This document shows, one piece after another, positions 32,818 to 44,640 of a DNA stretch of 64,000 bases. Location: positions 2,957,420 through 3,021,419 of the forward strand of contig JAQFVV010012510.1 in the NCBI GenBank assembly GCA_028023455.1, read 5' to 3'. This DNA is from Epiperipatus broadwayi. Lineage: Eukaryota; Onychophora; Udeonychophora; Euonychophora; Peripatidae. The notes under the pieces are model-generated. The model had not been told where the DNA came from, made no database searches, and worked only from the letters and a program-made list of their open reading frames with translations. Position 1 is the stretch's first letter. The number at the start of each line of letters is the position of its first letter. Made by a program: the position numbers and the translations under genes.

Positions 32818-34985
32818 ATAATAATTTTGGTACTTGTGAATAATTCAACCGATGACGTTTTTGACTTACCGATTTCCCTTCTGGTAGACATCGACGTTTT
32901 TTGCATGACAATGTTGTCATGGTAACCAAGTGACTGGCGTGATTAATCCATCAGAGAGTCAATTTTTTTTTTTTTTTCACCTGCGAGATTTAAAATTCGT
33001 AGAGAGGTTTGGGAAATTTTTAGATTTTTCTGTCTATTGCGATTTTGCTATCCACGGCATCACAGTTACTTTTTTGAGCTGTTAATTCGGGTAAAGTGTT
33101 TTATTTATCTGTTTATTTTAAATTTACAAAAAATTTTTGTTAATATTTCTACAATTCTCAAACTTCTCCGGTAAAGTGTTTTTTATTTATCTGTTTATTT
33201 TAAATTTACAAAAAGTTTTTGTTAATATTTCTACAATTCTGAAACTTAAATTGAATTACGTTTAATGTGTAAATAATTTATTCTCCGGTAAAGTGTTTTT
33301 TATTTATCTGTTTATTTTAAATTTACAAAAACTTTTTGTTAATAATTCTACATTACGTTTTTAATGTGTAAATACTTTGAAATAATTTTTTAAATCAATT
33401 TTGCAATATGCAGTACATTTTAAAAATTACCAAATGCATGTAAAAGTGCGGCGTTTTCTGGACGCCATTAATACCAGATTTGCATTAGATCGCATCTTTT
33501 TTATTTAGGTGTTTATTTAAAATTTACAAAAAGTTTTTGTTAATATTTCTACAATTCTCAAACTTATTTACAAAAAATATTTGTTAATATTTCTACAATT
33601 CTCAAACTTACATTGAATTATGTTTTAATTTTATTTTTAATTTCTGAATTATATCATACAGCTATGAGAGTAATACAATGTCTGATATACGTGTACGCCG
33701 GGCCTGTGGCCCGACAAAAACATCTGGAGGCCCCCCCCCACCAATTCCAGTGCTACGCACTGCTGTATTTTAAAATTGAGAATAATATTTTGACGCATGC
33801 ATGTACATTTTTTTTTTACTATTTGCCTGACCTGCGTCAGATATTTTTCATTTTTGAATATTTTTTAGCATGTGACCTGGATAATTCAACCGATGACGTA
33901 TTATCAGTCTACAATTGAATTATGTTTTAATTTCATTTTTAATTTCTGAATTGTATCATACAGAAAATTATTTTTCGTAATTTATTCTGGTAAACTGTTT
34001 TTTATTTATCTGTTTGGTATTATTTTAAATTTACAAAATCTTTTTGTTAATATTTCTACAATTCTCAAATTATTTTTCGTAAATTCATCGTCAATTATAA
34101 AAACTTTTTGTTAATATTTCTACAATTCTCAAATTATTTTTCGTAAATTCATCGGCAATTATAAAAATTACAGGGTGCGACGCCATTAATACCAGATTTG
34201 CATTAAATCGCATCTTTTTAATTTAGCTGTTTATTTAAAATTTACAAAAAAATTTTGTTAATATTTCTACAATTGAATTACGTTTTAATTTAATTTTTAA
34301 TTTCTGAATTGTATCATACAGAAAATTATTTTTCGTAAATTCATCGGCAATTTTTAATTTCTGAATTATATCATACAGAAAATTATTTTTCGTAAATTCA
34401 TGGGCAATTATAAAAATTACAGCTATGAGAGTAATACAAGGTATAGGTGTACGCCAAGCCTAATGGCTTGTCAAAAACACAAAGGGCCCCCCGCCAACTC
34501 CAGCGCTATGCACTGTTTTTTATAATTGAGGATAATATAGGGTGGTTTTATAAATTAGAATATAGTTTTTTCTAAATTATTTTGACACATGCATGTACAT
34601 TTTTATTTATTTATTTTTACTATTTGCCTGACCTGCGTCAGATTTTTGCCCTTTTTTTTTTTTGTTTTTTATCACGTGACCTGCGTCACATTTTTTTTCT
34701 TTTTTTTATGTTTAACTTTTTTTTTAAATTTTTATATTTTTGCCATGTTTTTTTGTTTTTTACCACGTGATCAACCGATGACGTATTACCCTGAAGGCAT
34801 ATCGGTCTAATGTTGCGTTTTTTAACGTACCGTGTTCACGTGATCTGCGGACACATTTTAGCGATTACATGTGTCCGCAAATCACTTGGAGACGTTATCT
34901 TAAAAATCGCAAGATTAGACTGATATGCCTTCAGGGTAATACGTCATCGGTTGAATTATACACAAGTACCATAATTTTTGCCAAT
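32818..34985. mobile_element. 2.2-kb foldback element with internal tandem blocks
   Basis: The left end AATTTTGGTACTTGTGAATA, then ATTCAACCGATGACG (about 32,822-32,858), is the inverse of the right end CGTCATCGGTTGAAT followed by ACACAAGTACCATAATTTTT (about 34,942-34,978). A further inverted copy at 34,766-34,800 makes a sub-terminal palindrome with CCCTGAAGGCATATCGGTCT. The interior repeats AAATTTACAAAAAGTTTTTG and TTAATATTTCTACAATTCTC many times. Two copies of a module follow ATGAGAGTAATACAA (33,663 and 34,425; GTACGCC..., GCGCTATGCACTG/GTGCTACGCACTG). Frames through it have no known domain. The superfamily is unknown. Confidence 0.7.
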
Positions 34986-36040
34986 ATATCATGTTTTTTT
35001 CCGTTTTTCAGAGTAATTAAAAGACACTTAATATTATATAATTCTATCATCACACCATACTACATTATTTTGCATTAAAAAAAACTTTAAGACTATTTAG
35101 TTTGAAAATCAACATCTAATATTTCTTAGGACTATGTCCACGATATTAAAAAGTGATAAAAGAAATTACTTCCAATTCTTCTTTATATTCAGATTTTTGT
35201 TTCATATCTTTAAATAAAAGTAATTTGTTCATCTCTTGTTATCCTATAGTAAAAAAAAAAATAAGACCTATATATTACTTTATTAAATATTCACACACAT
35301 ACATATTACAAATTGCAAATCTTGATACTTTTATCGTCAGCCAATAAATTGTTAAAGTCGTAACTATGGTTTCATAAGTTTCATTTTCTCAGCAATTGTT
35401 TCGCGCGCCTTAATATTCAGCATTAAATTCATATTCAAGAGCAGTCATTACATTTGTACTATAAAAGCAGTATTTCAAGTGCCATCTATATTGCAATTTT
35501 ATAATTAATGTAAACTGGATAAAAAATAATTGAATATTAATTAATTTTTATTTATTTCGAGATTGACAAAATTCAATCTCTATACGGATAGCTATTATTG
35601 TTTATCAGCTCCAGTAAATCTTTAATAAATCAAGGAGAAAATATTAATTATAATTCTATTTGAAATTTTGTTATGTTACGCTATATTAGAATGTTTATTA
35701 TCTAAGTTTATTACAATATAACGTAATATGCTTTTATAGTAGCTATTGACTGCTTCTTTTTTTTTTTTACTGTAGAGCCATCTAGTGTATGCTTGAGAAC
35801 TCACTGGGTATTATATAACAGTATATGGCTATAAAGCAAAATAATAAAATGAATTACTATTTCAATCAATTATTTTAAAGTTGAAATGAGATATGGATTC
35901 AAAAGATCATAATTGCAGAAATTCCACATATTTGTTAATATTAATTCTGCAAGTAATTTAACGTTATATTGAATTCATAGCCGGTTTTTATAATAACTGA
36001 AACATACAGGCTTATTATATACCTGTGTTTATATATGTAA
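34986..36040. other. AT-rich spacer, no gene seen
   Basis: No motif or repeat recognised. Confidence 0.55.
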
Positions 36041-36095
36041 TATATAGGGTATATGAGCACAGACTTTCACACAACCCACCACTCTCCACACTAGC
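36041..36095 (-). repeat. R1 family terminal fragment
   Basis: TATATAGGGTATATGAGCAC, AGACTTTCACAC and CCACCACTCTCCACACTA are the R1 end in inverse orientation to 21.2 kb. Confidence 0.7.
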
Positions 36096-36099
36096 CAGT

Positions 36100-39000
36100 T
36101 TTTATATATATAATATTTCTTTATTGTAGAATAATTAAATGTTTTAATAGCTGTAATCTAGGAAAAGTATATCTACCTAAAACTGGTTTATAAGTAATTT
36201 ACTTTTGCCTTAGGGATAGGGGGGGGGGGTGATCATGTTCATCAAAATTGGCTAATTATATAAAACCATCCAGTTACTTGCTTATTCACCGTTTAGATAA
36301 AAATATATTTTCACTTTTTTAAGTGTTAATCAGATATCATTTATGATTATATTAATTCTGATCTAAGTCAAGATATTAAAAAACGAGTTTAAAAAGGAAT
36401 AAAAACGTAAGAGCCTATTGTTGCCCATTAAAATAATGTTATCTTCATATTCATTTATTCATTAATCATTTCAATTCTATAATCAGTGTTGTCCAATGTA
36501 GTGGTGGTTAATGGCTACAACATATAAAATGGGATGAGAACAAAATTTAAAAACTAAGTTTTCAATCTTGTTTTAAAATTGGAAGTGGTATAAAGACATT
36601 TTTATTGTAGTGCTTTGGATAGTATATTAAACTACCATGCTTATGATTTGAGATTCAAATTCAAAAAGGAGTTAAATGTTTTCAAGTAACGAGGATTTCC
36701 CAACAAACTCAGAGTTTCTTTAGGTAATCAAACCAGACAAAAAAATGAACATTGATCAGCAAATGACTTTACCTATTCTAATAAGAAATAAAGTTGTTGT
36801 ACCATAAGGAAAAAAGACAATTATATGATGCAGCTGTTGTTGTCGGCAAAGAGGCTTGATCACTTATTAGACATCTCATAGACGTTACATAACTTTGATT
36901 AAATTTCAGTCATTAATTATATTGGATGCCCAAATCAAGTAGGCGCATTCCTTTATATTAAACTGAATTCATTTTTCACTCTGAAGATAACATTTATTGT
37001 TATAACACTGTAATGTCTTTATGACTATTTATTAATTAAATTCTATTATAGAGCAAAACAAATATAAAGTTATAACTGATAATGCACAACATTTTAAACA
37101 ATGCTGTTGTAGATTATATTCTATTTAAGGACTCGATGCTGAATAAATTATTAATATTTTAAATTAAACTTATTACTTCAGAAATATGATTTCCGCAAAA
37201 CCTTTTGGAGTTTTGGAATCTGATTTCCGGAAAATCATTCAAAATACATAAATTTAGATACTCATAGTAATACTACATTTCTTCCTTTTTCACTTTTCAG
37301 TAGCAGGCATACACAAAAACATTCATCATATTAAAATATAAAAAATACTCTATTAAAAGATCTTATGTGACATATGGAATAATAGGATTTAAATTATAAG
37401 GATTTTAAAAAATAGAAACTTTCGTATGTTGTCAACTATTGTTAATTATATATATATACGACCTGAGATTTAAATCTGGATTGAATAAAACTTGGAAGTT
37501 TTTTAAAGACCCCAATCAGGCTTGAAATTTTTTGGTAGCCAGTTTAAAACAAATCTAAAGAGCTAATCAATAAATCGATAACTAATTACTTTTGGAGATT
37601 AAAAATAGAAATGGTAAACTATTAAAATATTTATCCCCTATTAGTTATCAAACCTAATGAATACTCCTCTCTCTCTCTCTCTCTTATTGTTCCCTTATAG
37701 AAAGAACCTTTAGTTTTGCAGTGAATAATTTAACATATAAGTAAAGTACAGGTATATTCCTTAGTATCATATTTTTGTCCTTTGGTAGGTATAACATGAA
37801 TATTAACTATCCCTATCTATATGAGACATGAATATTAAAGTATTGACACGTTAAGAGGTGAATATATATATATACACACAACCGATTATTAAAACATTCA
37901 AGCTCTAAAATTAATTTAATGTAATTAAGATATACAAATAATAAAATCTGTCTTTCGTTTCTATATAGATATTCAGATGTCTTAAATCTCAGGATCATCT
38001 TATGAATGAGGGTTTCGGATGAAATTTATATATAGTGAAAAAAAGGTCCGAAAAATTTTATACTGAACAAGTAGTTCAAAATTTGCAATAAACTTAAAAG
38101 GGGGTGTGTTTCGAAAATCTGAAAATTCAATTGGTTTTATTCCAAATTAAATTCATAATGGAAACAGAGACGGTTGGACCACTTCCTTTTCTTGGTGTCC
38201 TTCTTTTCAGAATAAACAGTAATAACTTAATATTTTCTATATATAAATGTATTTCATGAATGCATTATTTCATTATCATCCATCCCAAATCTTTTCAGCG
38301 TCTGGGTTATCTTCTATAAGGTCTTCTTTTTATTCTCGAAAAAAAATCATATGTATACATATTTTACTAACGAATGGTTTCAATTCCATTACAATAAACA
38401 GGTCAATGGATCAAATTAAAAATATCAGAAAGAAAAAATAATAATACTTCTATTATGGACTGCATCGCTGGTATAAAGTGAATCACAGATAAGATTGACA
38501 TCATCACAGATAAGACTGACATCTGCTGGGTTGTTATGACATTAAGACGACATTTTTTTAAACAAAAGATTATTAATATTCTATAGAAATTTAAGAAGTC
38601 TATGAAATTTCCTATATATTATGCAAAGCCACTTAGAGAAATGAGTAGCTACCCACCCCATATTATTGTTAGAAAATATGAATATGTTAACACTGTAAAA
38701 TATCATTTATTATCAATCAGCTTCTGTTTTTCATATCTTAGATACTGGCTTGTCATATAAATTTCTCCAAAACTAATGCCCTACATAAATGTAGAAATCA
38801 TTATTAAAATACATTTAAAGAAGCCATAACTATATTTAAAAGGCAAATTAGATAGTAAAGATAATAAAATAACCAAACTATCTCTACATGGAAGAGCTTT
38901 TAACAGAAATTAACAGAAAACATTAAAATTTCTATTAATTATGCTTGCCATCTTGGGTTTGATTCTCATTTTCATATTTATTATTATTTAATATCTTTTG

Positions 39001-39335
39001 TTTTGTTTAAACATAGTACAATCTAAAACAGATTCTAGTTTTGTTCTACAATATGTGTTCTTTTTTTTTTACAAGTCTTTGCAATGACCATGAAATAACA
39101 TCTTTAATAGTTGAGAGTGAATACTATTTTGCTGAAATGTTCAGGAAATTTATTTTAATGTTTTATAGAAGTGATGATGAATTATAATATTTTTTCCACC
39201 AGTAAAACCTTTCATTATAATATTATCATTGAAACCAGTCAACACTTAGACATTCCCAATATCATTAACAATCAACAATCTCAAATTGTTGTCAAGGCAA
39301 TGTTCTTTTAACATATATATATAACGATAAACAAA
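36100..39335. other. 3.2-kb region without a recognised gene
   Basis: Holds a G run (36,220-36,230), a CT run (37,668-37,685), a TA run (37,861-37,875) and a short direct duplication at about 38,485-38,523 (CACAGATAAGAYTGACATC twice). Nothing coding recognised. Confidence 0.5.
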
Positions 39336-39339
39336 AATA

Positions 39340-39976
39340 TTAAATTTCAAATTCCTTAGTAAAACTTTCAATTAGGTAATAATCCTTAACATTAAGTAAA
39401 TTTCCATAAGCTGTGATGGCCGTATTTGCAACTTGCCTATTAATAACACTATCTTTAAATTTATCTATTAAAATCGCTTCTTTAATTTTCCTCTTTTTAT
39501 GATTTCTTTCTTCCGTTAATATTTTTATTTCATTAATATCAAATGTAAACCTATAATTACAAGTTTTTTCATGGTCAAAGAATACTGAAGCTGTATTAAA
39601 TTGACTATTTACAGTATTTTTAATCTGATTATATAATAATTGATGCTCCTTTAATCTTTTTTCCACAGAACATCTCGATTCTATTACATCCACATGAAAT
39701 CTGATAAATTATATTACTTTTTTGCATTTTAGGAATTATACTCTTAGAATTATTAATTAATCTATTAACATTAGGAGAAATAAAAAATGAAATATTAAGT
39801 TTTTTTAAAAATATATTCTTAATTAGTTTAGATTGAATGTTATCTATAAATGGCATAGATATCCGCCTTTTGTTATCCAAGACCACATTATTAATCCTCT
39901 TCTTATTGTTAAATGAATTTACTGAGCAGTAAAATTTGTTTGTTTTTTTCATAACCAACTTTAACAAAAAGTTCAA
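39340..39976 (-). mobile_element. Penelope-like retroelement, C-terminal GIY-YIG endonuclease fragment (frameshifted)
   Basis: Two overlapping minus-strand frames (39,976-39,629 and 39,693-39,340) together show the end of a Penelope-like polyprotein. First comes the linker ISMPFIDNIQSKLIKNI...LKKLNISF, then NIIYQISCGC (the GIY strand and Cys-rich turn). After the frame change comes SVEKRLKEHQ (R and EH of the second endonuclease segment). Then come DHEKTCNYRFTFDINEIKIL and EERNHKKRKIKEAI, where families usually have H...H-x-F-x-(F/W)-D...IL...E-x-N...R-x-x-EA. The YIG strand is lost at the frameshift, so the nuclease is dead. The reverse transcriptase is absent: at about 39,980 the sequence switches to an RTE fragment on the other strand. 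Confidence 0.8.
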
Positions 39977-39982
39977 TATTTA

Positions 39983-40985
39983 ATTTTTCAGTGATTAAAG
40001 CATTGGATCATCAAGGTATAGACCCAAGATACTGTCATATTCTGAAGAATATTTGTAAACATGCAACAATAATAATTAAATTACATAATGATACTAAGAA
40101 GATTAACATTGAGAAGGGTGTATGACAGGGTGACTTCATATCTCCAAAACTTTTTACAGCCGTTTTGCAAGAAGTATTTTGTGAATTAAAATGAGAAGCT
40201 AAAGGAGCAAAAGTAAATGGAGATCACTTAAATATCTACACTTCTCAGATGATGTAGTTGTTTTTGCTAATAATGTTTTAGAGCTTCAGGAAATATTGCA
40301 AGAGTTATCAGGTGAAAGTAAGAAAGTAGGACTAAAGGTAAATGTTTAAAAAAGTAATATTCAATGAATGTTTTCAAAAAAAAAAAATTAAGATTGATAA
40401 TGATGAGTTAGAAGAAATTAACAACTACAAATACCTTGGTCAGATTATTACTATAGATGGAAACATAATGGGTTAAATTAATCATAGAATTAAACTTGGT
40501 TGGAGTGCTTTTAGTAAAGATAAGTTAATATTTAAAGGTAATTATGCGTATGTGTTTGAAAAGGATAGATTTTAATAAATGTGTTTTACAAATTCTTACT
40601 TATGGATCTGAAATTTGAACACTTAACAAAAAAGCAATACAGAGACTTCAGATCACTCAATGAAGTATAGAGAGATGCATGTTAGGAGACTGAAAATGAA
40701 ATACAAGAATGAGAGAATAAACACAAGTTACTGACATCATTGAAAGGATTAGAATACTAAAGTGAAGTTGGGCTGGACATATTGCCAGAAGACATGATAA
40801 GAGATGGACAGTTTAATTCTTAAATTAGATTCCAAGAGATTGTAAAGACCTAGAAAGAGATCACATGTGAGATAGATGGATGCTCAAGTGATGTGGAGAA
40901 GAGAGGCTAAAAATAACAGAAAATGGATTGAACTTGGAGTGACCTTCATTCTGCAGTGGATCAATAATTATTGAAAATTATATAT
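39983..40985 (+). mobile_element. RTE-type LINE fragment (reverse transcriptase to 3' end)
   Basis: Degenerate plus-strand reading: VIKALDHQGIDPRYCHILKN (fingers region), then INIEKGV-stop-QGDFISPKLFTA (the G-V-R-Q-G-D-x-I-S-P-K-L-F-T-A motif, Arg codon now TGA). A decayed x-x-DD box follows (about 40,240-40,260), then LQEILQELS...KVGLKVN and YKYLGQIITIDG. C-terminal phrases near 40,790-40,930 match the RTE end at 57.55-57.72 kb (RDCK-x-x-x-K/R, H-V-R/S-W-M...KWIELGVTF). Many stops; dead. It abuts the Penelope-like fragment tail to tail. Confidence 0.8.
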
Positions 40986-41516
40986 ATACAATATTAGAAA
41001 TATTCAATGTGAAATATGTAGTAAATGTGTTAAAAATGAAGATCTCTCCAATTGGTGCACAAACAACAATAAAATCTCAATAACACTTATTATACTCTAA
41101 TTATATGTAAAATATGCATAATTTATATTTTAATTACTATTCTCCAAAATATTATATATGTCTTTATAATAATATAAATCTTAAATTTATATTTTATTGT
41201 TTTACTTAATATCTATAATGTATTATTTTGTCTTAAAATCTTTGAATACAACTTACTATAAAAACTTATATTTAATGGCTAATTTTATATTTATTTTTTT
41301 TAATTTTTTATTTTTTATTTATAATATGATTAAAGCTCTTTTTAATTTAATATTAAAATTTATGTACTTAAAATCATATATTTTTATTCTTTTATTTTTT
41401 TATGGCTTAAATAATTTACCTTCTACGAATTTCACTTCCCAATTATCAAAAACTTTTAAATTTAAATTATTAATAATGATTGAAAATTATGTTAATGGTA
41501 ATGATATATATATTCA
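40986..41516. other. AT-rich spacer
   Basis: A 107-codon frame (41,197-41,520) is Phe/Ile/Leu/Tyr-rich from T-rich DNA. It has no family features and its end overlaps the next repeat. Not accepted as a gene. Confidence 0.5.
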
Positions 41517-42165
41517 CTAGGTGGAGCTTACCAATAGCTCTAATCAAGATTTATTTTATAAGTGCCTGAAAGCGAAAGAATTCAAAATCTTTATCGGAAA
41601 GTCCCTATCTCCACAGTGGAGCGCTGGGACTCTAGAAACTAGATCTAAAATACTAACTCAAAAGTCAGCACTTGTAAAACACATTACTATCAATTTGAAA
41701 GCCTGAACTTTTCAGACATGTACATGTCTTCAAATCCAGCTTTACAAACCAGATAGCTATATGGGTCTGAATTCAGCTCAGTTTCACCATATAATAGCAT
41801 CACAAAAGCCTAAAAGCAAGTTATAAAATTTATAAGTGTACCTTTAAAGGCTTTTGTGATGCTATATTAGCAGAGGTTATTACTATATGGTGAAACTGAG
41901 CTGAATTCAGACCTATATAGCTATCTGTTTTGTAAAGCTGGATTTGAAGATATTTACCTGTCTGAAAAGTTTCAGGCTTTCAAATTGATAATAATGTGTT
42001 TTATAAGTGCTGACTTTTGAGTTAGATTTTAGATCTAGTTTCTAGAATGCCAGCGCTCAACTGTGGAAGTAGGGACTTTCCAATAGAGAGTTTAGATTCT
42101 TTCTCTTTCGGTACTTATAGAATAAAGCTTGATTAGAGCTATTGGTAAGCTCCATCTAGTGATCA
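41517..42165. mobile_element. 650-bp foldback element related to family R3
   Basis: The left arm (GTGGAGCTTACCAATAGCTC ... ATATAATAGCATCACAAAAG) and right arm (CTTTTGTGATGCTATATTAG ... GAGCTATTGGTAAGCTCCAT) are inverted copies of about 310 bp with a short spacer near 41,815-41,850. The termini CACTAGGTGGAGC and GCTCCATCTAGTG match. Internal modules ATCTAGTTTCTAGA...CAGCGCTC and TTTGAAGACAT are shared with 53.4-53.7 kb. No coding capacity. Confidence 0.85.
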
Positions 42166-42227
42166 TTTAAATTCAAGCTTAAAAGTAAGTTACAAAATTT
42201 ATGACTTGTTTTATTAATATATATATA

Positions 42228-42318
42228 TATCATAACCAGTTGGCTTACATAGCATACACTAATATAATATGTATGCATAAATATATACGTAAAATAAAGA
42301 AAGTAGAAATAAACACTG
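42228..42318. repeat. Direct repeat, left copy (partner at 43,157-43,245)
   Basis: ACCAGTTGGCTTACATAGCA, TACACTAATATAATATGT and GTAGAAATAAACAC are repeated at 43,160-43,240 with few differences. The 840 bp between contain unrecognised, less AT-rich sequence without an open frame. Confidence 0.75.
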
Positions 42319-43156
42319 TGGCAATCATTATAGATGGCTGTCCAATGTATGGCTGATGATGATTAGATTACTGGTGATCATCACTTCAAAATTATCAACT
42401 TGATCCCAAGCCACGACTGAGAAAGAAAAAATATGTATTTTATGCAGAATTAATTTTACAAATTACTGTGAAATATGTGACAAGAGTATTGATGATGATT
42501 ATAAAACAGTAATTTTCATGTATGTTTGGAGAGGTTCATCTTTAGAGTTAAATAGAAAATTGATGATTTGGGAGGTTGGATTTGGTGCTTGATTGCTGAA
42601 GTTTGTTTAGCTGTATTTTCAGTTTTGATGATGGATGGAGATTTTTGTCATTGGCTTGAGGATGCAAGGTTTTCATGCAACTCTGAGGGTGTTGTATCTC
42701 CACTATTTGCTCCAACCTAGTTTTTATATTTCATATTGTGTGTGATAAGGCAGTTAACATCGTCCTTCCATGATTCCAGCCTCTAAATCTCCAAAGAAAA
42801 GGAGCAAGGCATAATTTTGTATTTTCCAGACCCTCCATGAAAGAGGGTTTTGCAATGATTTTGCATTATCTTTATCATAGGTTATAGTAGCTTATAGTGT
42901 CTCATTTGAGGTAGCACTCTTGGTGTTCATGGTGCATTGTGTACTTACCATCTGATGGCTGAATTCTTTATCTATCTTAAAATTGCAAATCGCTATTCAT
43001 TCCGTTGACTGTCAGATGTCTGTCAGATCTCTAACAAAATTGATGAGTACATAGTTTTAGATATGAACTTTGTTTTCATTATATATGTAGATTATGTAAA
43101 ATATCATTAAAAAGGTGTTTCATTTCTATTTTTCTTTTCCCTCAGACTGGCGCAAT

Positions 43157-43245
43157 GTAACCAGTTGGCTTATATAGCATACACTAATATAATGTGTGTG
43201 CATAAATATATACTAAAATAAAGGAAAAGTAGAAATAAACACAGG
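43157..43245. repeat. Direct repeat, right copy
   Basis: The partner of 42,228-42,318. The pair could be a duplication flanking an insertion or a very short terminal repeat pair; no TG...CA ends are apparent. Confidence 0.7.
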
Positions 43246-44169
43246 ATAAATTTTTGTAGATATTTTTTTTATATTTCATAAAATAAAATAATAAGTAAAG
43301 GGTTAAATAATAACACTGATTTAAAATAAAAATTGTTTTATAAATTAAACTTTTAAAAGGTCTGAATAAATATAAATATTGTATTATTATTATTATTCTG
43401 ATTTTGAAATGTAAAAACACCATACTTATTTTTGGAATTTTTTAAATTAATTAAACAATTTTTTTATCTATTAGAAATCCCCTAAGTAAAAACATGTATA
43501 TAGATTCCATGGGATTAGAGAGATAAAAATAAAATTCTGTTTTTAATCAAGGTGTTGTTATAACACCTCAGATGATTTTATAAAAAGAGCTGATAAAAAA
43601 TATCAGCAGTCTGGATTGTGATTTTTGAATAGAACAGTCTGGGTTGTAGTTTTTTGTAAGAGCTGAACAGAACAACTTGGCTACTAAAAATTTTTGAGTA
43701 AGTGGCAGCAATTTGCTGACCAAAATAAATAGCTGCAGTTTGTTGTTGGTTATAGCAGAGAGTTGGCAGTCCAGTTACCATAAACTGATGTAACTGAAGG
43801 CAAGATAGTAGACTGTTTTCCTTAGCAGGAGTTTGAAATTTACATGGAGAAAATGACACACTTCTTTGTGTAGAAATTCATAGCCTTAAATGTGGGGGAC
43901 GGTTGCTTGCCTGGAATAATCCTAGATAGAAAGTGACCAACTACAGATCAAGAGTTTACATGGATTGCATACCTTTACATGATGATGACAACAAACATGG
44001 ATTATATTTTTCTAATGGACCAAAAGAACCAGCTTGCTAAATAAATAATTATATAGATGCTGACTATCTAAAGGCAGAGAAACCCAGATAAATGTATATA
44101 CAGCTGTGGTGAGTAGAGTTATATATAATAATGAAATTTTAAATAATTTCTTTAGTAAAATTACATTTT
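43246..44169. other. No gene recognised
   Basis: 43,560-43,860 is less AT-rich and open on the minus strand for 93 codons (MSFSPCKFQTPAKEN...). There is no motif or repeat match, so it is left unassigned. Confidence 0.4.
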
Positions 44170-44640
44170 GAAAGTGATGCATGAATTTGTACTTTTTATG
44201 TTTATGGTGGGTGTATAGTTGAGCAGGGCTGTGTGGATGCAATGTGTTTATGGTGCTCCGAAGTATATGCTCAGCACTGTCTAGACCTAGATATTGAGCT
44301 CCCAGGGTAGTCCAGCAGTGTATATGTAGGCCTCATGAATAGGCCTTGGTCTCATGAATAGACCTCTTCTAAAGCCCCTAAGACTCACAAGAGATGAGCA
44401 GGGCTGGCTCAGTGCCTGATATTTTTTTCTGGATACTATTTCTTGTGGATGATCTGTCTAGGTACTTAGAAGGGGCAGTGCTTAAAAATGAGATATTTTC
44501 TCATGACATCATGGGGCATTGTGTACTTAGTCCATGCTTGACTATCTACTTATCATGGCATGAAGAGCTGCACTTCACGTATTCACTTTTCCTCTCTCAC
44601 CTTGCCTACTTTATCAGCATTAACTAATCAAGCAGAAAGA
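44170..44640 (+). mobile_element. Fragment of the LTR element interior, without LTRs
   Basis: Matches 26,000-26,460 in order: GTGATGCATGAATTTGT, GAAGTATATGCTC, GGCCTCATGAATAGGCCTTG, AAGCCCCTAAGACTCACA, AAAAATGAGATATTTTCTCA, ATGACATCATGGGGCA. No LTR sequence flanks it. It shows that the element at 22.4-28.3 kb belongs to a family. Confidence 0.75.

Noticed and set aside
41197-41520. 107-residue hydrophobic protein
   Set aside because: Composition follows T-rich DNA, there is no motif, and the frame ends in the terminus of a foldback element.
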